This document shows positions 23,439-32,162 of a DNA stretch of 64,000 nucleotides, in pieces (the stretch's first letter is position 1; every line of letters starts with the position of its first letter). The position numbers and the translations under genes were made by a program. The stretch spans positions 21,576 to 85,575 of the forward strand of contig CAYGOC010000009.1 of assembly GCA_964351495.1 (NCBI GenBank), in the 5' to 3' direction. The notes beneath the pieces are model-generated. The model searched no databases. It was given only the letters and a program-made list of their open reading frames with translations, and had not been told where the DNA came from. This DNA comes from CAYGOC01 sp964351495. Lineage in GTDB: Bacteria; Chlamydiota; Chlamydiia; Chlamydiales; SM23-39.

Positions 23439-24119
23439 ATGGACTTAAACGACGTATTAGACTACCTTCCCCAGAATCCTGGAGAATTCTATTTTCGTGA
23501 TTTTTCTCTTTCTATTCCGGATAATAGTAATTTTTATTATTCAGGTTTTGCAAATTTATCTCTTTCCATACTTCCCATTTTTGCCGCTTTTTGTGATGTT
23601 CGAGAGTTTTCTATTTCTACTTTATCCAATGGAACACGTAGCGTAACTTCATTTTTTGAACTAGCAAAAGTGGTTAAACAAAAAGGATTTTCTAACGCAG
23701 AATCTATAAAAAAGCTTTTAAAAACAGCAGCTGCTGTTTTAGCTTTATCTATGACTCTCTTGAATCCTTTTATGGGTATGTTGGTAAGCTCCTCACAGGA
23801 TCTCATTTTAGAAACCCATGCTTTAACTACCTCTTTTGGGAAAAACCAACAAACGGTAAAAAGCTTGATCGGCCTTGCGAATAAAAGTCTGTATCTTTTG
23901 GGACTTTTACACCCCTCTTCCTCTTTAATGATACCCCTTCTTTTCAGCCAATTTTGTTTTGAAATAAGCAGCTTTGACACCTCTTTTAGAGAGCAACATT
24001 TTATAAGAGGGGTAATCTACCTAAATTTGGCTGTTTTTCGAACTTGTTTACATATTTTCTTAATAGGGATAGATAGTTCCCTAAATTCCCCTTCCTCTTC
24101 AACAAGAATGCTGGTTTAA
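23439..24119 (+). CDS. membrane protein of a lineage-specific family
   Basis: The 226-residue protein from ATG 23439 has an AGAGG ribosome site 4 nt upstream. An acidic N-terminus (MDLNDVLDYL) is followed by several hydrophobic helices: NLSLSILPIFAAF, AAAVLALSMTLLNPFMGMLVS, SLYLLGLLHP and VIYLNLAVFRTCLHIFLIG. The central SSSQDLILETHAL...NQQTVKSLIGLANKSLYL aligns well with STGQDLIFSIAKL...NYQKVESFLQALNKASYL in the protein at 26770-28065, so they are paralogues. The bilobed hydrophobic segments recall inclusion-membrane (Inc) proteins, but that is conjecture. It sits between hsp20 and zwf, where Chlamydia has no gene. Confidence 0.7.
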   Translation: MDLNDVLDYLPQNPGEFYFRDFSLSIPDNSNFYYSGFANLSLSILPIFAAFCDVREFSISTLSNGTRSVTSFFELAKVVKQKGFSNAESIKKLLKTAAAVLALSMTLLNPFMGMLVSSSQDLILETHALTTSFGKNQQTVKSLIGLANKSLYLLGLLHPSSSLMIPLLFSQFCFEISSFDTSFREQHFIRGVIYLNLAVFRTCLHIFLIGIDSSLNSPSSSTRMLV

Positions 24120-24138
24120 TTTCCTGTCCGACTATATA

Positions 24139-24167
24139 TTGGATTTTTGTCTAACAAGTGCTATACA
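24139..24167 (+). promoter_or_regulatory. predicted promoter for zwf
   Basis: TTGGAT (24139-24144) and TATACA (24162-24167) are 17 bp apart, 22 bp upstream of ATG 24189. Its position also argues against the upstream TTG (24147) as the zwf start, since that codon lies between the two hexamers. Confidence 0.5.
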
Positions 24168-24188
24168 GTAGCAAAAGATGGAATAAAA

Positions 24189-25718
24189 ATGGATTTACTA
24201 AAAAATCCCTTCGAAGAAGAAGGACGATCTTCCCAAAATATCTCCCCTTGTATTTTGGTTATATTCGGAGCTAGCGGGGATTTAACAGCTAGAAAGCTTT
24301 TACCTGCCATTTATAATCTAGCAAAAGAAGGGCTTATGCCTTCTCAGTTTGCCGTAGTAGGTTTTGCAAGAAGAGACAAAACCGATGAAAGCTTTCGTAA
24401 AGAGATGTATGAAAATATCCAAAAGTTTTCTAGAACCAAGCCTATAGATGAGGCTTTTTGGAAAAGCTTTCAGGAGAAGCTTTTTTATTTTCGCTCCGAA
24501 TTTGATCAGGATGAAGGGTATAAAAACCTTCACGGCTACTTAGAAGATCTAGACAGAAGGATGGGAACAAAAGGAAACCGTCTTTTTTACCTTTCTGTTC
24601 AACCTAAGTTTTTCCCATCCATTATTGAAAAACTCTCTAAAACGGGACATATCTACGAAGGAAAAGAGCCTTTTTCTAGGGTAATTATTGAAAAGCCTTT
24701 CGGAAAAGATTTAGAGTCTGCGAAAAAACTACAGGAAGACATCCAAAAACACATCCGAGAAGAGCAGATCTACAGAATAGATCATTACCTTGGAAAAGAG
24801 ACCGTTCAAAACATTTTAGTCTTCCGATTTGCCAACTCTATTTTCGAGTCCATTTGGAACCATAAATATATAGACCACGTGCAAATCACCGTAGCAGAAG
24901 AGCTTGGAATTGGCACCAGAGGCAACTTTTTTGAAGAAGAGGGACTTTTAAGAGATATTGTACAAAATCATATCATGCAGCTTCTTTCTTTAGTTGCTAT
25001 GGAACCTCCTGCTAACTTACAGGCTGATTCAATTCGGGATGAAAAGGTAAAAGTATTAGAGTCTATCCGTCCTTTTTCTCCTTCTGATTTACGAGAAGAG
25101 ATCATAAGGGGGCAGTATAAAAAAGGTCTTATCAACGGAGAAAAAGCACTCGGATATAGAGAAGAAAATAACGTAGATCCGAAATCTACCATAGAGACCT
25201 TTGTCTCTTTAAGACTATTTATTGATAACTGGAGATGGGCGGGCGTTCCTTTTTATTTAAGAGGAGGAAAAAGGCTTCCTAAAAGAGGGACTGAAATTGC
25301 GCTTGTTTTTAAAGACGCTCCGGGGGTCTTATTTAAAGATTCAAGCCCCAATCCCCCTAATGTGTTAGCGTTAAAGATTCAGCCGGATGAGGGTATTTCT
25401 TTAAAGGTAAACTGCAAAGTTCCGGGACCCACAAGTCCTATTCAACCGGTAAAGATGGATTTTCGCTACGGTTCTTATTTCGGCAAAGCTCCTCCGGAGG
25501 CTTATGAAAGGCTTATCCGAGACTGTATTCAAGGGGATAGTACCTTGTTTGCTAGGACTGACGAAGTGTTAGAGTCCTGGAAGCTTTTGACCCCTGTTTT
25601 AGAACATTGGGCTAAAGAGGTTCCCAAAAACTTCCCTAACTACGAAGCAGGATCTTGGGGACCTCAAGAGGCAGAAGAGATGATGCAAAAAGAAAAAAAA
25701 CAGTGGCGAACTCTATGA
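24189..25718 (+). CDS. zwf: glucose-6-phosphate 1-dehydrogenase
   Basis: The 509-residue enzyme oxidises glucose 6-phosphate to 6-phosphogluconolactone with NADP, the entry of the oxidative pentose phosphate pathway. The dinucleotide site FGASGDLTARKL is at about 26-37, the substrate site RIDHYLGKE contains the catalytic His, and YLRGGKRLP appears late. ATG 24189 gives the usual N-terminus. The stop overlaps the opcA ATG (ATGA), indicating translational coupling. Confidence 0.96.
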   Translation: MDLLKNPFEEEGRSSQNISPCILVIFGASGDLTARKLLPAIYNLAKEGLMPSQFAVVGFARRDKTDESFRKEMYENIQKFSRTKPIDEAFWKSFQEKLFYFRSEFDQDEGYKNLHGYLEDLDRRMGTKGNRLFYLSVQPKFFPSIIEKLSKTGHIYEGKEPFSRVIIEKPFGKDLESAKKLQEDIQKHIREEQIYRIDHYLGKETVQNILVFRFANSIFESIWNHKYIDHVQITVAEELGIGTRGNFFEEEGLLRDIVQNHIMQLLSLVAMEPPANLQADSIRDEKVKVLESIRPFSPSDLREEIIRGQYKKGLINGEKALGYREENNVDPKSTIETFVSLRLFIDNWRWAGVPFYLRGGKRLPKRGTEIALVFKDAPGVLFKDSSPNPPNVLALKIQPDEGISLKVNCKVPGPTSPIQPVKMDFRYGSYFGKAPPEAYERLIRDCIQGDSTLFARTDEVLESWKLLTPVLEHWAKEVPKNFPNYEAGSWGPQEAEEMMQKEKKQWRTL

Positions 25719-26761
25719 GTTTTCGAGAGATTGTAGGCTTAGAAAATATAGAATCTGCTCTACAAAACATCTGGGAAAAGCTAGCAGAAAAAAACACTAC
25801 AAGAGCTTCCTTATTTAACTTGATTGTCTTTGCTAAAATAGGCTCTAGGACAGACTATTCTCAAAAAGTCGTTGCCAAGCTCGTAGAGAAGTTTCCTTGT
25901 AGGGTTCTTTTTATCTCTTGGGATCCTACAGCAAAAGAGGAATTTTTAAAGGCGGCCGTTTCTGTGTTTTTTTTAGAGGAAAAAGGCTTTCAAACTGCGT
26001 GTGATCATATCGATATTGGAGTAAGCACACAAAACTTAAGCCATATCCCCTCTCTTCTTCTTCCCCATTTTATTCCCGATCTTCCTATATATCTTCTTTG
26101 GGCAGAAGAATTTTCTTATAAAGATCCTTTATTTCAAAAACTGCAAAAACTATCTGATAGGGTGATTTTCGATTCAGAAGTTTTCGATGACTTTTCTCTT
26201 TTTTTAAGAAACCTCTCCCCTTTTTTAACAAAAAACCAAGGATTTTCTGATCTAAACTGGATTCGGACAGAGGTCTATAGAGATATGATCTCTTCCCATT
26301 TTTCTTCTAAAGAAAGAAGAGAGTCCTTAGCTACGTTAAAAAGGGTTATTATCCAGTTTAACTCCCATACAAGCTCTTACTTTTCTCACGTAAAGATTCA
26401 GGCTCTATATTTACAGGCTTGGATAGCTTCTTGCCTTTCCCTTGTAAAAAAACAAGAAACAGAAACTCTCATCGAGTATGAAAAGGGCATTTTTTTTGAA
26501 CTGGTAAAAGAGGATAGAGAAGATCTTCCTCCGGCTGCTTTATCAAATCTGGAAATACAAACAGAAAATACAACCTATATCTTTACCAGAAAAGAGAAGG
26601 AGACGTTTCTTATAAAAAGCATAACAAAAGAGTCTTGTGAGCTTCCCTATACCTTTAGGATAGAAAGGGGCATTTTAGGCCTTTCTTTGAGCAAAGAGAT
26701 TATGAACAAAGGGGTAAGCTCCCATTATACAAAGATGCTGCCTCTTTTAGGCTCTTTCTAA
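25715..26761 (+). CDS. opcA: OpcA-like glucose-6-phosphate dehydrogenase assembly protein
   Basis: The 348-residue product follows zwf with an ATGA overlap. Features of the OpcA family: an N-terminal NLIVFAKIGS segment, HIPSLLLPHFIPDLPIYLLWAEE at about 125-147, and DLNWIRTEVYRDMIS. OpcA is an allosteric activator/assembly factor of G6PD in cyanobacteria and is carried next to zwf in several phyla, including Chlamydiae. The call rests on motif resemblance plus position. Confidence 0.82.
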   Translation: MSFREIVGLENIESALQNIWEKLAEKNTTRASLFNLIVFAKIGSRTDYSQKVVAKLVEKFPCRVLFISWDPTAKEEFLKAAVSVFFLEEKGFQTACDHIDIGVSTQNLSHIPSLLLPHFIPDLPIYLLWAEEFSYKDPLFQKLQKLSDRVIFDSEVFDDFSLFLRNLSPFLTKNQGFSDLNWIRTEVYRDMISSHFSSKERRESLATLKRVIIQFNSHTSSYFSHVKIQALYLQAWIASCLSLVKKQETETLIEYEKGIFFELVKEDREDLPPAALSNLEIQTENTTYIFTRKEKETFLIKSITKESCELPYTFRIERGILGLSLSKEIMNKGVSSHYTKMLPLLGSF

Positions 26762-26769
26762 AATTTTTA

Positions 26770-28065
26770 TCAGGCCACGGTCTCAGATAAAGCCTCTTCT
26801 ATTATGGGAGTAAGCTTTACAGTATGTTCTCCCAAATACCACTTTAAAGGATTTATGCTCTCCACAAAAGAATCCAGATTACAAACCTTGTCAGGGCTTG
26901 CATACACAGTCCGTTTTGCTATGTTGCAGATACGATATGCTATACTGTTTTCATCAAAAGCTGTTTCACAAGAGTCCAAGACAATTATACATTGAGGATC
27001 TAATCCTTGAAATAAATCTAATGAAAGGCTCTTTTCATAAAGAATGCCCTCTAGACTGTTGCTAAACACAATCCCCTTCCCCTTAGAAAGTCCATGTCCC
27101 CGGAGAACAAGTCCCATGACTTTTCCCGCTTGCTGAGCCAAGTCTATTTCCTCTTTGATCTCATTTACCTTACTGATATTATGAAAGCGAATATCAAACC
27201 TATCACTTAGCAATTCTAAATCTTGCAGCAAAGATCCTGACTTAGAAGAAAAAGATCCTCGGGGATCATCCGATGTATTTAAAACTAAGAGTTTATCCCT
27301 TTCATCCCCCGGTATGAAATGCAGGTATTCTTCCCCTAAAAACTGTTCGACCATATATTCTGTAGAGATAAAGCCTCTTAGTTCCAAAGCCCCTAGAAAA
27401 GACCAGTAAAAATATAATACTCTAACGGTTAATAAGGCTATGTTTCCTATTGCTTTTACAAACTCTTTTGCAGAAACCCCCTCATGCCGCATCTCAGAAA
27501 AGTTTTTATAAAGATAAGAGCTGTTAAGAAAAATTTGAGCTAATAAAAATAGCAATTTTACCTCAGGAAGAGGCGTGAAAAAACAAGCTAAAGGAAGAGG
27601 CGTGAAAAAACAAGCTAAGTAAGAAGCCTTATTTAAAGCTTGTAGAAAGCTTTCTACTTTTTGATAGTTAAGTTCCTCATTTTTTCTCAGCTTAGCTATA
27701 GAAAAAATCAAATCTTGTCCAGTGCTTATAACAAGCCCGATAGGATGGTAAAAAAAAGTTCCTACTAAAGAGCTAACCGCTAATCCCAACTGCACAAGTT
27801 TAAGGTCTTTATCTTCTCCTTTTTTTAGATCTTGAAGAAGGCTATGAATGCGCAAACCATCTAAAGGCATTGAGGTTACCTTATGCAAAAAGCTATTTTC
27901 CTTTAAAACACAACTAAAAATAGCTCCGAAGGTAGGTAAGATGGTTCCTATACAGTAAGAAATCTTTGGATAGGTACTGGTAGTTTCTTCTGAAATAGAA
28001 AGCTCTCCCTCTCGGAAGTACCACCAGTTATTGTGTTCTAATTTTGAAGATATGCTCTGAAGCAT
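26770..28065 (-). CDS. membrane protein with C-terminal caspase-like (clan CD) domain
   Basis: The 431-residue protein has two parts. Residues ~1-230 have several hydrophobic helices (IGTILPTFGAIFSCVL, LGLAVSSLVGTFFYHPIGLVIS, LLFLLAQIFL, IALLTVRVLYFYWSFLGAL) and are paralogous to the gene at 23439. Residues ~255-400 look like a caspase/metacaspase p20 fold: strand KLLVLNTSDDP, helix LLQDLELLSDRF, then MGLVLRGHGLS with His324-Gly, then CIIVLDSCETAF with Cys366 after Asp-Ser. The His-Gly and Asp-x-Cys motifs about 42 residues apart, each ending a hydrophobic strand, are the clan CD dyad. Proteolytic activity and its target are unknown. A 27-bp tandem duplication lies within the membrane half. 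The gene is convergent with opcA. Confidence 0.7.
   Translation of the reverse strand: MLQSISSKLEHNNWWYFREGELSISEETTSTYPKISYCIGTILPTFGAIFSCVLKENSFLHKVTSMPLDGLRIHSLLQDLKKGEDKDLKLVQLGLAVSSLVGTFFYHPIGLVISTGQDLIFSIAKLRKNEELNYQKVESFLQALNKASYLACFFTPLPLACFFTPLPEVKLLFLLAQIFLNSSYLYKNFSEMRHEGVSAKEFVKAIGNIALLTVRVLYFYWSFLGALELRGFISTEYMVEQFLGEEYLHFIPGDERDKLLVLNTSDDPRGSFSSKSGSLLQDLELLSDRFDIRFHNISKVNEIKEEIDLAQQAGKVMGLVLRGHGLSKGKGIVFSNSLEGILYEKSLSLDLFQGLDPQCIIVLDSCETAFDENSIAYRICNIAKRTVYASPDKVCNLDSFVESINPLKWYLGEHTVKLTPIIEEALSETVA
27565..27618. repeat. perfect 27-bp tandem duplication inside the caspase-like gene
   Basis: Units 27565-27591 and 27592-27618 are identical (AGGAAGAGGCGTGAAAAAAC...). They encode LACFFTPLP twice, lengthening a hydrophobic Pro-containing segment in frame. 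Absence of divergence implies a recent event. Confidence 0.93.
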
Positions 28066-28182
28066 TATTATACACCTAATTAAATGGTAATGTTTTACAA
28101 CAAAAACAGGAAAACAACAAGAAAAAGTATTTATTTGAATTTCGATAGTTTAAATAAAAACATCTAAATGCTATAGGGTTTT

Positions 28183-30090
28183 TTAATCAAGCTCCTCACA
28201 ACTCGAAGGAGGCAAGAAGACTTGAGCTTCCAGATCTACATTATTTTTTTCTTCAAAGACTTGCTTTGCTAGGCTCATAAAGTGCTTTTGGTACAGTTCC
28301 TCTATTATTTCTATGGGATTCTTTGATAATAAAACATCTTTGGCAGCTGAAATCAATGATTGTTTGAGGAAAGCATGTGGATCCGCTGGATTTTTATCCG
28401 GATGATGTTTTAGGGAATTTTTTCTAAAAGCTTTATCAATTTCCTTTTCTGTAGGAGTATCATTAACACCTAGCAATTGCGAAGGATTCTGGTCTAGCAT
28501 CTCTATAAGATCTGTATCTTGAATATTAGGATTATTACTTCTAATCTGATCTACAAGAGAAGAAAAAGCACGGGAGGACTCTTCTATCTCTTTAGGAAGT
28601 TCTTTTATACCAGAAAGAAAAAGAGCTTTATCCTCTTCTGAAAGAGAATCAAACTTACTAGATAACTTTTGTACTATCTGCTGAACGTCTGAGATATTGT
28701 TTCCTAATAAATCAACTAAAAACAACTCTGACTTGATTAAAAATAACGAGACTTCTTGAAAATTTTTACTTTCATTTCGCGAAAAACTACTAAAATGTGA
28801 TTTGTAAACTAAATTTTTGCCTTTTGCTAAAATATTCTCTTCAGATTCCTCTGATAACGCAAAAGACACTAAATACTGAGGCAGCTGTTCCCTCATCTGT
28901 GTTTCTGACAAATTTACAAGAACATCGTAAAATCTTGGATCTTTTTTAATTTTTGTTAATAGACCAACAACTTTTGCAGCTTTAAGTTTAAAATTTTCAT
29001 CAGAATCATATTCAATAAGCTGCTTATCAAGAAGATAAGAATTTATAGAAAGTCTGTTAAAGACAGAATGCAAAGCAATCAATTTTTGCTTAACGAGAAG
29101 GTCTTTTAAATTTTGTTCTTGCTCTTGAAGATTTAGGTTAGCATCGGTTAATAAACTAGAAAATCGATTCACCTTTAGATCACTTATTCTACCAAAGAAT
29201 TCCATTATTTTGCCAAAAAAGCTCTTCGAGCTAGAAAATTCTTGAGATTTTTTAAAAGCGGCAAAACTATCTGACTCTTCACCTACGAATAAGTCTGAAA
29301 AATGAAAGCGTTCATGAATTTTTTTCCGCTCAGCTTTTTCCCATTCTTCTACAGACCTGTTTTCTGAAAACCAAGGGAATTCTTCTATAAATTTGTTATA
29401 AGAAGTTCCTAAAGAAAAACAACTTAAACAAGTTTCAGCATTCTCAAATACGGCTTTTTTAGTCTCGTCCCAATACAACTCCTTCATCTTCTCAAAATAA
29501 AATCTTGAAAAGATTTCCGGCAAAAACTGTATATAAGGTAAGGGGTCTTTTCCCCTGAGTTCTGGGTCTTTAAAAAGGCTTTCAAAGGCAACAGGCCAGT
29601 TTCTGAGATATAGGAAAGAAAACAAACCCAAAAATCGCACCGTAAATGTGTAAGGCGATTTATATGATGATAATAATAATAAACTTAACGCCAAAGATAC
29701 TACAGACCAGATACAGACAACTTTAAAGATAGTAATCATGAAGAGAGCGTGGATTTCGAAAGAGCTTTTCAAGCTTGTTTTTAGCTTTTCTATTTCTTCT
29801 GGATTAGATCTCACTTTGTAGTAATGAAGAGCTCCTGTTATCACGTCCGCTGTGAAAGAAAAAGGAGTCGCAGCAAAGGTAACAGGGATCAATAGCGTTC
29901 CGGCTAAGTAAGAAGATAGAGCAACGCCAACAACAACTATCCTTTCGTAAAGATTTGCTCCTGATAATGCCATAAGTTTCTCATTCCCCAGAATACCCCT
30001 AGACATTCCAAGAGCGTCGTTGGTATATCTAAAGGGACATGTCAGATACTCGAAAGAGAGGGGGAGATTTTTTGCAGAACCTGAAACCAT
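28183..30090 (-). CDS. membrane-associated J-domain protein
   Basis: The 635-residue protein has N-terminal membrane segments: two or three helices between ~48 and 85 (IVVVGVALSSYLAGTLLIPVTF), and helices at ~115-160 (IFKVVCIWSVVSLALSLLLL; FTVRFLGLFSFLYL). A long, mostly helical middle section follows (~200-520). The C-terminus at about 528-600 is a J-domain: QLLGVNDTPTEKEIDKAFRKNSLKHHPDKNP, with the HPD triad at 563-565 that stimulates Hsp70 ATPase. It lacks the Gly/Phe and zinc-finger regions of DnaJ. Its partner could be bacterial DnaK or host Hsp70. It lies on the minus strand inside the conserved zwf-pgl interval. Confidence 0.8.
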   Translation of the reverse strand: MVSGSAKNLPLSFEYLTCPFRYTNDALGMSRGILGNEKLMALSGANLYERIVVVGVALSSYLAGTLLIPVTFAATPFSFTADVITGALHYYKVRSNPEEIEKLKTSLKSSFEIHALFMITIFKVVCIWSVVSLALSLLLLSSYKSPYTFTVRFLGLFSFLYLRNWPVAFESLFKDPELRGKDPLPYIQFLPEIFSRFYFEKMKELYWDETKKAVFENAETCLSCFSLGTSYNKFIEEFPWFSENRSVEEWEKAERKKIHERFHFSDLFVGEESDSFAAFKKSQEFSSSKSFFGKIMEFFGRISDLKVNRFSSLLTDANLNLQEQEQNLKDLLVKQKLIALHSVFNRLSINSYLLDKQLIEYDSDENFKLKAAKVVGLLTKIKKDPRFYDVLVNLSETQMREQLPQYLVSFALSEESEENILAKGKNLVYKSHFSSFSRNESKNFQEVSLFLIKSELFLVDLLGNNISDVQQIVQKLSSKFDSLSEEDKALFLSGIKELPKEIEESSRAFSSLVDQIRSNNPNIQDTDLIEMLDQNPSQLLGVNDTPTEKEIDKAFRKNSLKHHPDKNPADPHAFLKQSLISAAKDVLLSKNPIEIIEELYQKHFMSLAKQVFEEKNNVDLEAQVFLPPSSCEELD

Positions 30091-30274
30091 ATAATAAATC
30101 CTTTTTATACGGGAACATTTTATAGAAAACCCTAGTAAAAGCCCAGAAAAACCCGAAGGCTTTTTGTAAAAAATATTTTTTAATCGCTTCTTCTGCTTTT
30201 TGCTTTTTAGGGAAATTTTTCCTTTTTAGTTATCCTTTTTTCTGGTACCTTTCCGCTTTTGGATTTAAGCCGTT

Positions 30275-31030
30275 ATGCGACAGTTATTTTACTCCCAAAT
30301 TCAACCCTTTGACGAAAGAAGAAAGCTCTTTATCGGCAAAACAGAGGAGGAGTCTATCTCCTTTTCTGCCAAACATTTTATAGATACGGCAAAAGAAGCT
30401 ATTCAAATAAGAGGAAGCTTTGCTGCTGCCTTATCGGGGGGCTCTACCCCTAAGAAAATTTTTGAAAAACTGGCCAAAGACTATCAAAAAGCAGTTCCTT
30501 GGGATAAGGTGCTTCTTTTCTGGAGCGATGAAAGAGCCGTTTCTCCTGATAATCCGGAAAGCAACTACAAGATGGCTATGGAATCTGGTTTTTCCAAGCT
30601 ACCCCTAGAAAAAAAACATATATTTCGCATGAAGGCAGAAGGAGGCGCTAAAGAGGCTAAAAACTATGAAGACCTTCTAAAAAAAAAGCTTAAAGAAGCT
30701 TGTTTAGACCTCGTTATGCTAGGAATGGGAGAAGATGGCCATACGGCTTCTTTATTTCCTGACACAAAAGCACTGGAAGAAGAAAAGGCTTGGGTTTTTA
30801 TGAACCCTGTTCCTCAGAAAAAAACCGACAGGATGACACTTACCTTCCCCTTCATTAATCAGAGTACAAATATTGTTGTCTATGTCTTAGGAGATTCTAA
30901 AGCTTCTATGGTAGAAAAGGTCTTTCTTTCTAAAAAATCCTTCCCTGTACAAAAAGTGGGAACTTTTTCTTCCCCTGCCCTTTGGGTATTAGACGCCTTT
31001 TCCGCAAAAAACTTGCTTTCAAAGTCCTAA
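30275..31030 (+). CDS. pgl: 6-phosphogluconolactonase
   Basis: The 251-residue enzyme (DevB type) hydrolyses 6-phosphogluconolactone made by Zwf. Motifs: FAAALSGGSTPKKIFEKL, FWSDERAVSPDNPESNY, and LGMGEDGHTASLFPDT with the catalytic His. It is separated from zwf-opcA by about 3.5 kb of minus-strand lineage genes, whereas in Chlamydia zwf and pgl are adjacent. Confidence 0.95.
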   Translation: MRQLFYSQIQPFDERRKLFIGKTEEESISFSAKHFIDTAKEAIQIRGSFAAALSGGSTPKKIFEKLAKDYQKAVPWDKVLLFWSDERAVSPDNPESNYKMAMESGFSKLPLEKKHIFRMKAEGGAKEAKNYEDLLKKKLKEACLDLVMLGMGEDGHTASLFPDTKALEEEKAWVFMNPVPQKKTDRMTLTFPFINQSTNIVVYVLGDSKASMVEKVFLSKKSFPVQKVGTFSSPALWVLDAFSAKNLLSKS

Positions 31031-31081
31031 ACTCTCTATCCTTCCCGCACCTTCTACTATTTTAAACAGAGCTGATTCCTT

Positions 31082-32104
31082 ATGAAAGGGAGTAAATATA
31101 AAGATTCTTTTATAACCTTGGGTATTGAAACCAGTTGTGATGACACATCGGTTGCTTTGGTAAGAAATACCAAAGAGGTTCTTTCCCTAGTCCATTTTTC
31201 TCAGGAGGAGATTCACTCTCTTTACGGAGGCGTTTTTCCTGAAATGGCCGCTAGAAGGCATGTCGATGTAGTGCATAAATCGGTAGATAACGCTATAAGG
31301 GAAGCCTCTATAAAAAAAGAAGATATAAATTTAATTGCCGCATCCTATGGACCGGGCCTGGTAGGCTCCTTGTTAATTGGTCTAAACACAGCCAAAACCT
31401 TATCTATAGCTTGGGAAAAACCCTTTTTGGGAATTAACCATGTAGAAGCGCACATATTCTCTTCAATGATGTTTTTGGAAGAGGAGATTCTATTTCCTTC
31501 CTTAGGGCTCGTTGTATCAGGGGGGCATTCTTTTGTAGTGGAAATAGAAACCTCAGGACAATACAAACTTTTGGCTACAACGCAAGACGATGCCATAGGA
31601 GAGGCTTTTGATAAGGTAGCCGTTCTTTTGGGATATAATTATCCGGGAGGTGCCAAAATAGAAAAGCTCGCAGAAAAAGGAGATCCTTTTGCTTTTCCTT
31701 TTAAAGCGGCTAAAATAAAAAACTCTCCTTTAGACTTTTCTTTTAGCGGTTTAAAAACAGCTGTCTTATATCCTCTAGAACACAAAAAAAGCTGGAATGC
31801 TAAAGAAAAAGCAGGCCTTGCCGCTTCCTTCCAAAGAGCCGCTTTTGAAACGGTTTTTCAAAAACTTCTTCTTATATGTAAGCAAAAGGAGTATAAAAAT
31901 CTTTTTGTAGGAGGAGGGGTGTCTTGCAATCGTTATTTTCAGAAAAATCTGCAAAAACAAATTTTGATTCCCACCTATTTTCCTCCCGAAGAACTATGCC
32001 AAGATAACGGTGTTATGATAGCAGCTCTAGCTTCTGAAAAATTTTCTAAAAATCCCAAACCGGATCCCCTTTCTCTAGAGCCTTCTCCGAGAATTCCTTT
32101 GTAA
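31082..32104 (+). CDS. tsaD: tRNA N6-threonylcarbamoyladenosine synthase subunit TsaD
   Basis: The 340-residue ASKHA-fold protein transfers the threonylcarbamoyl group to A37 of ANN-decoding tRNAs. LGIETSCDDTSVAL is the phosphate-1 motif, metal-binding His120 and His124 are in NHVEAH, and VSGGHS, DDAIGEAFDKVA and GGVSCNRYF are further family motifs. Length is standard. It is 51 bp downstream of pgl. Confidence 0.96.
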   Translation: MKGSKYKDSFITLGIETSCDDTSVALVRNTKEVLSLVHFSQEEIHSLYGGVFPEMAARRHVDVVHKSVDNAIREASIKKEDINLIAASYGPGLVGSLLIGLNTAKTLSIAWEKPFLGINHVEAHIFSSMMFLEEEILFPSLGLVVSGGHSFVVEIETSGQYKLLATTQDDAIGEAFDKVAVLLGYNYPGGAKIEKLAEKGDPFAFPFKAAKIKNSPLDFSFSGLKTAVLYPLEHKKSWNAKEKAGLAASFQRAAFETVFQKLLLICKQKEYKNLFVGGGVSCNRYFQKNLQKQILIPTYFPPEELCQDNGVMIAALASEKFSKNPKPDPLSLEPSPRIPL

Positions 32105-32162
32105 AAATTCTCCTTTTTCCCTATCATAAGCCTCTTATAAGAAACAGCAAGAGGAAAGACCC

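Noticed and set aside
24147..24188. TTG start giving zwf 14 more residues
   Set aside because: The codon lies between the -35 and -10 of a good promoter, and ATG 24189 gives the normal N-terminus.
30137..30165. AAAAGCC/GGCTTTT inverted repeat followed by Ts, terminator-like
   Set aside because: It lies between two divergently starting genes (J-domain gene and pgl), so no transcript should end there; the 14-nt loop also makes it weak.
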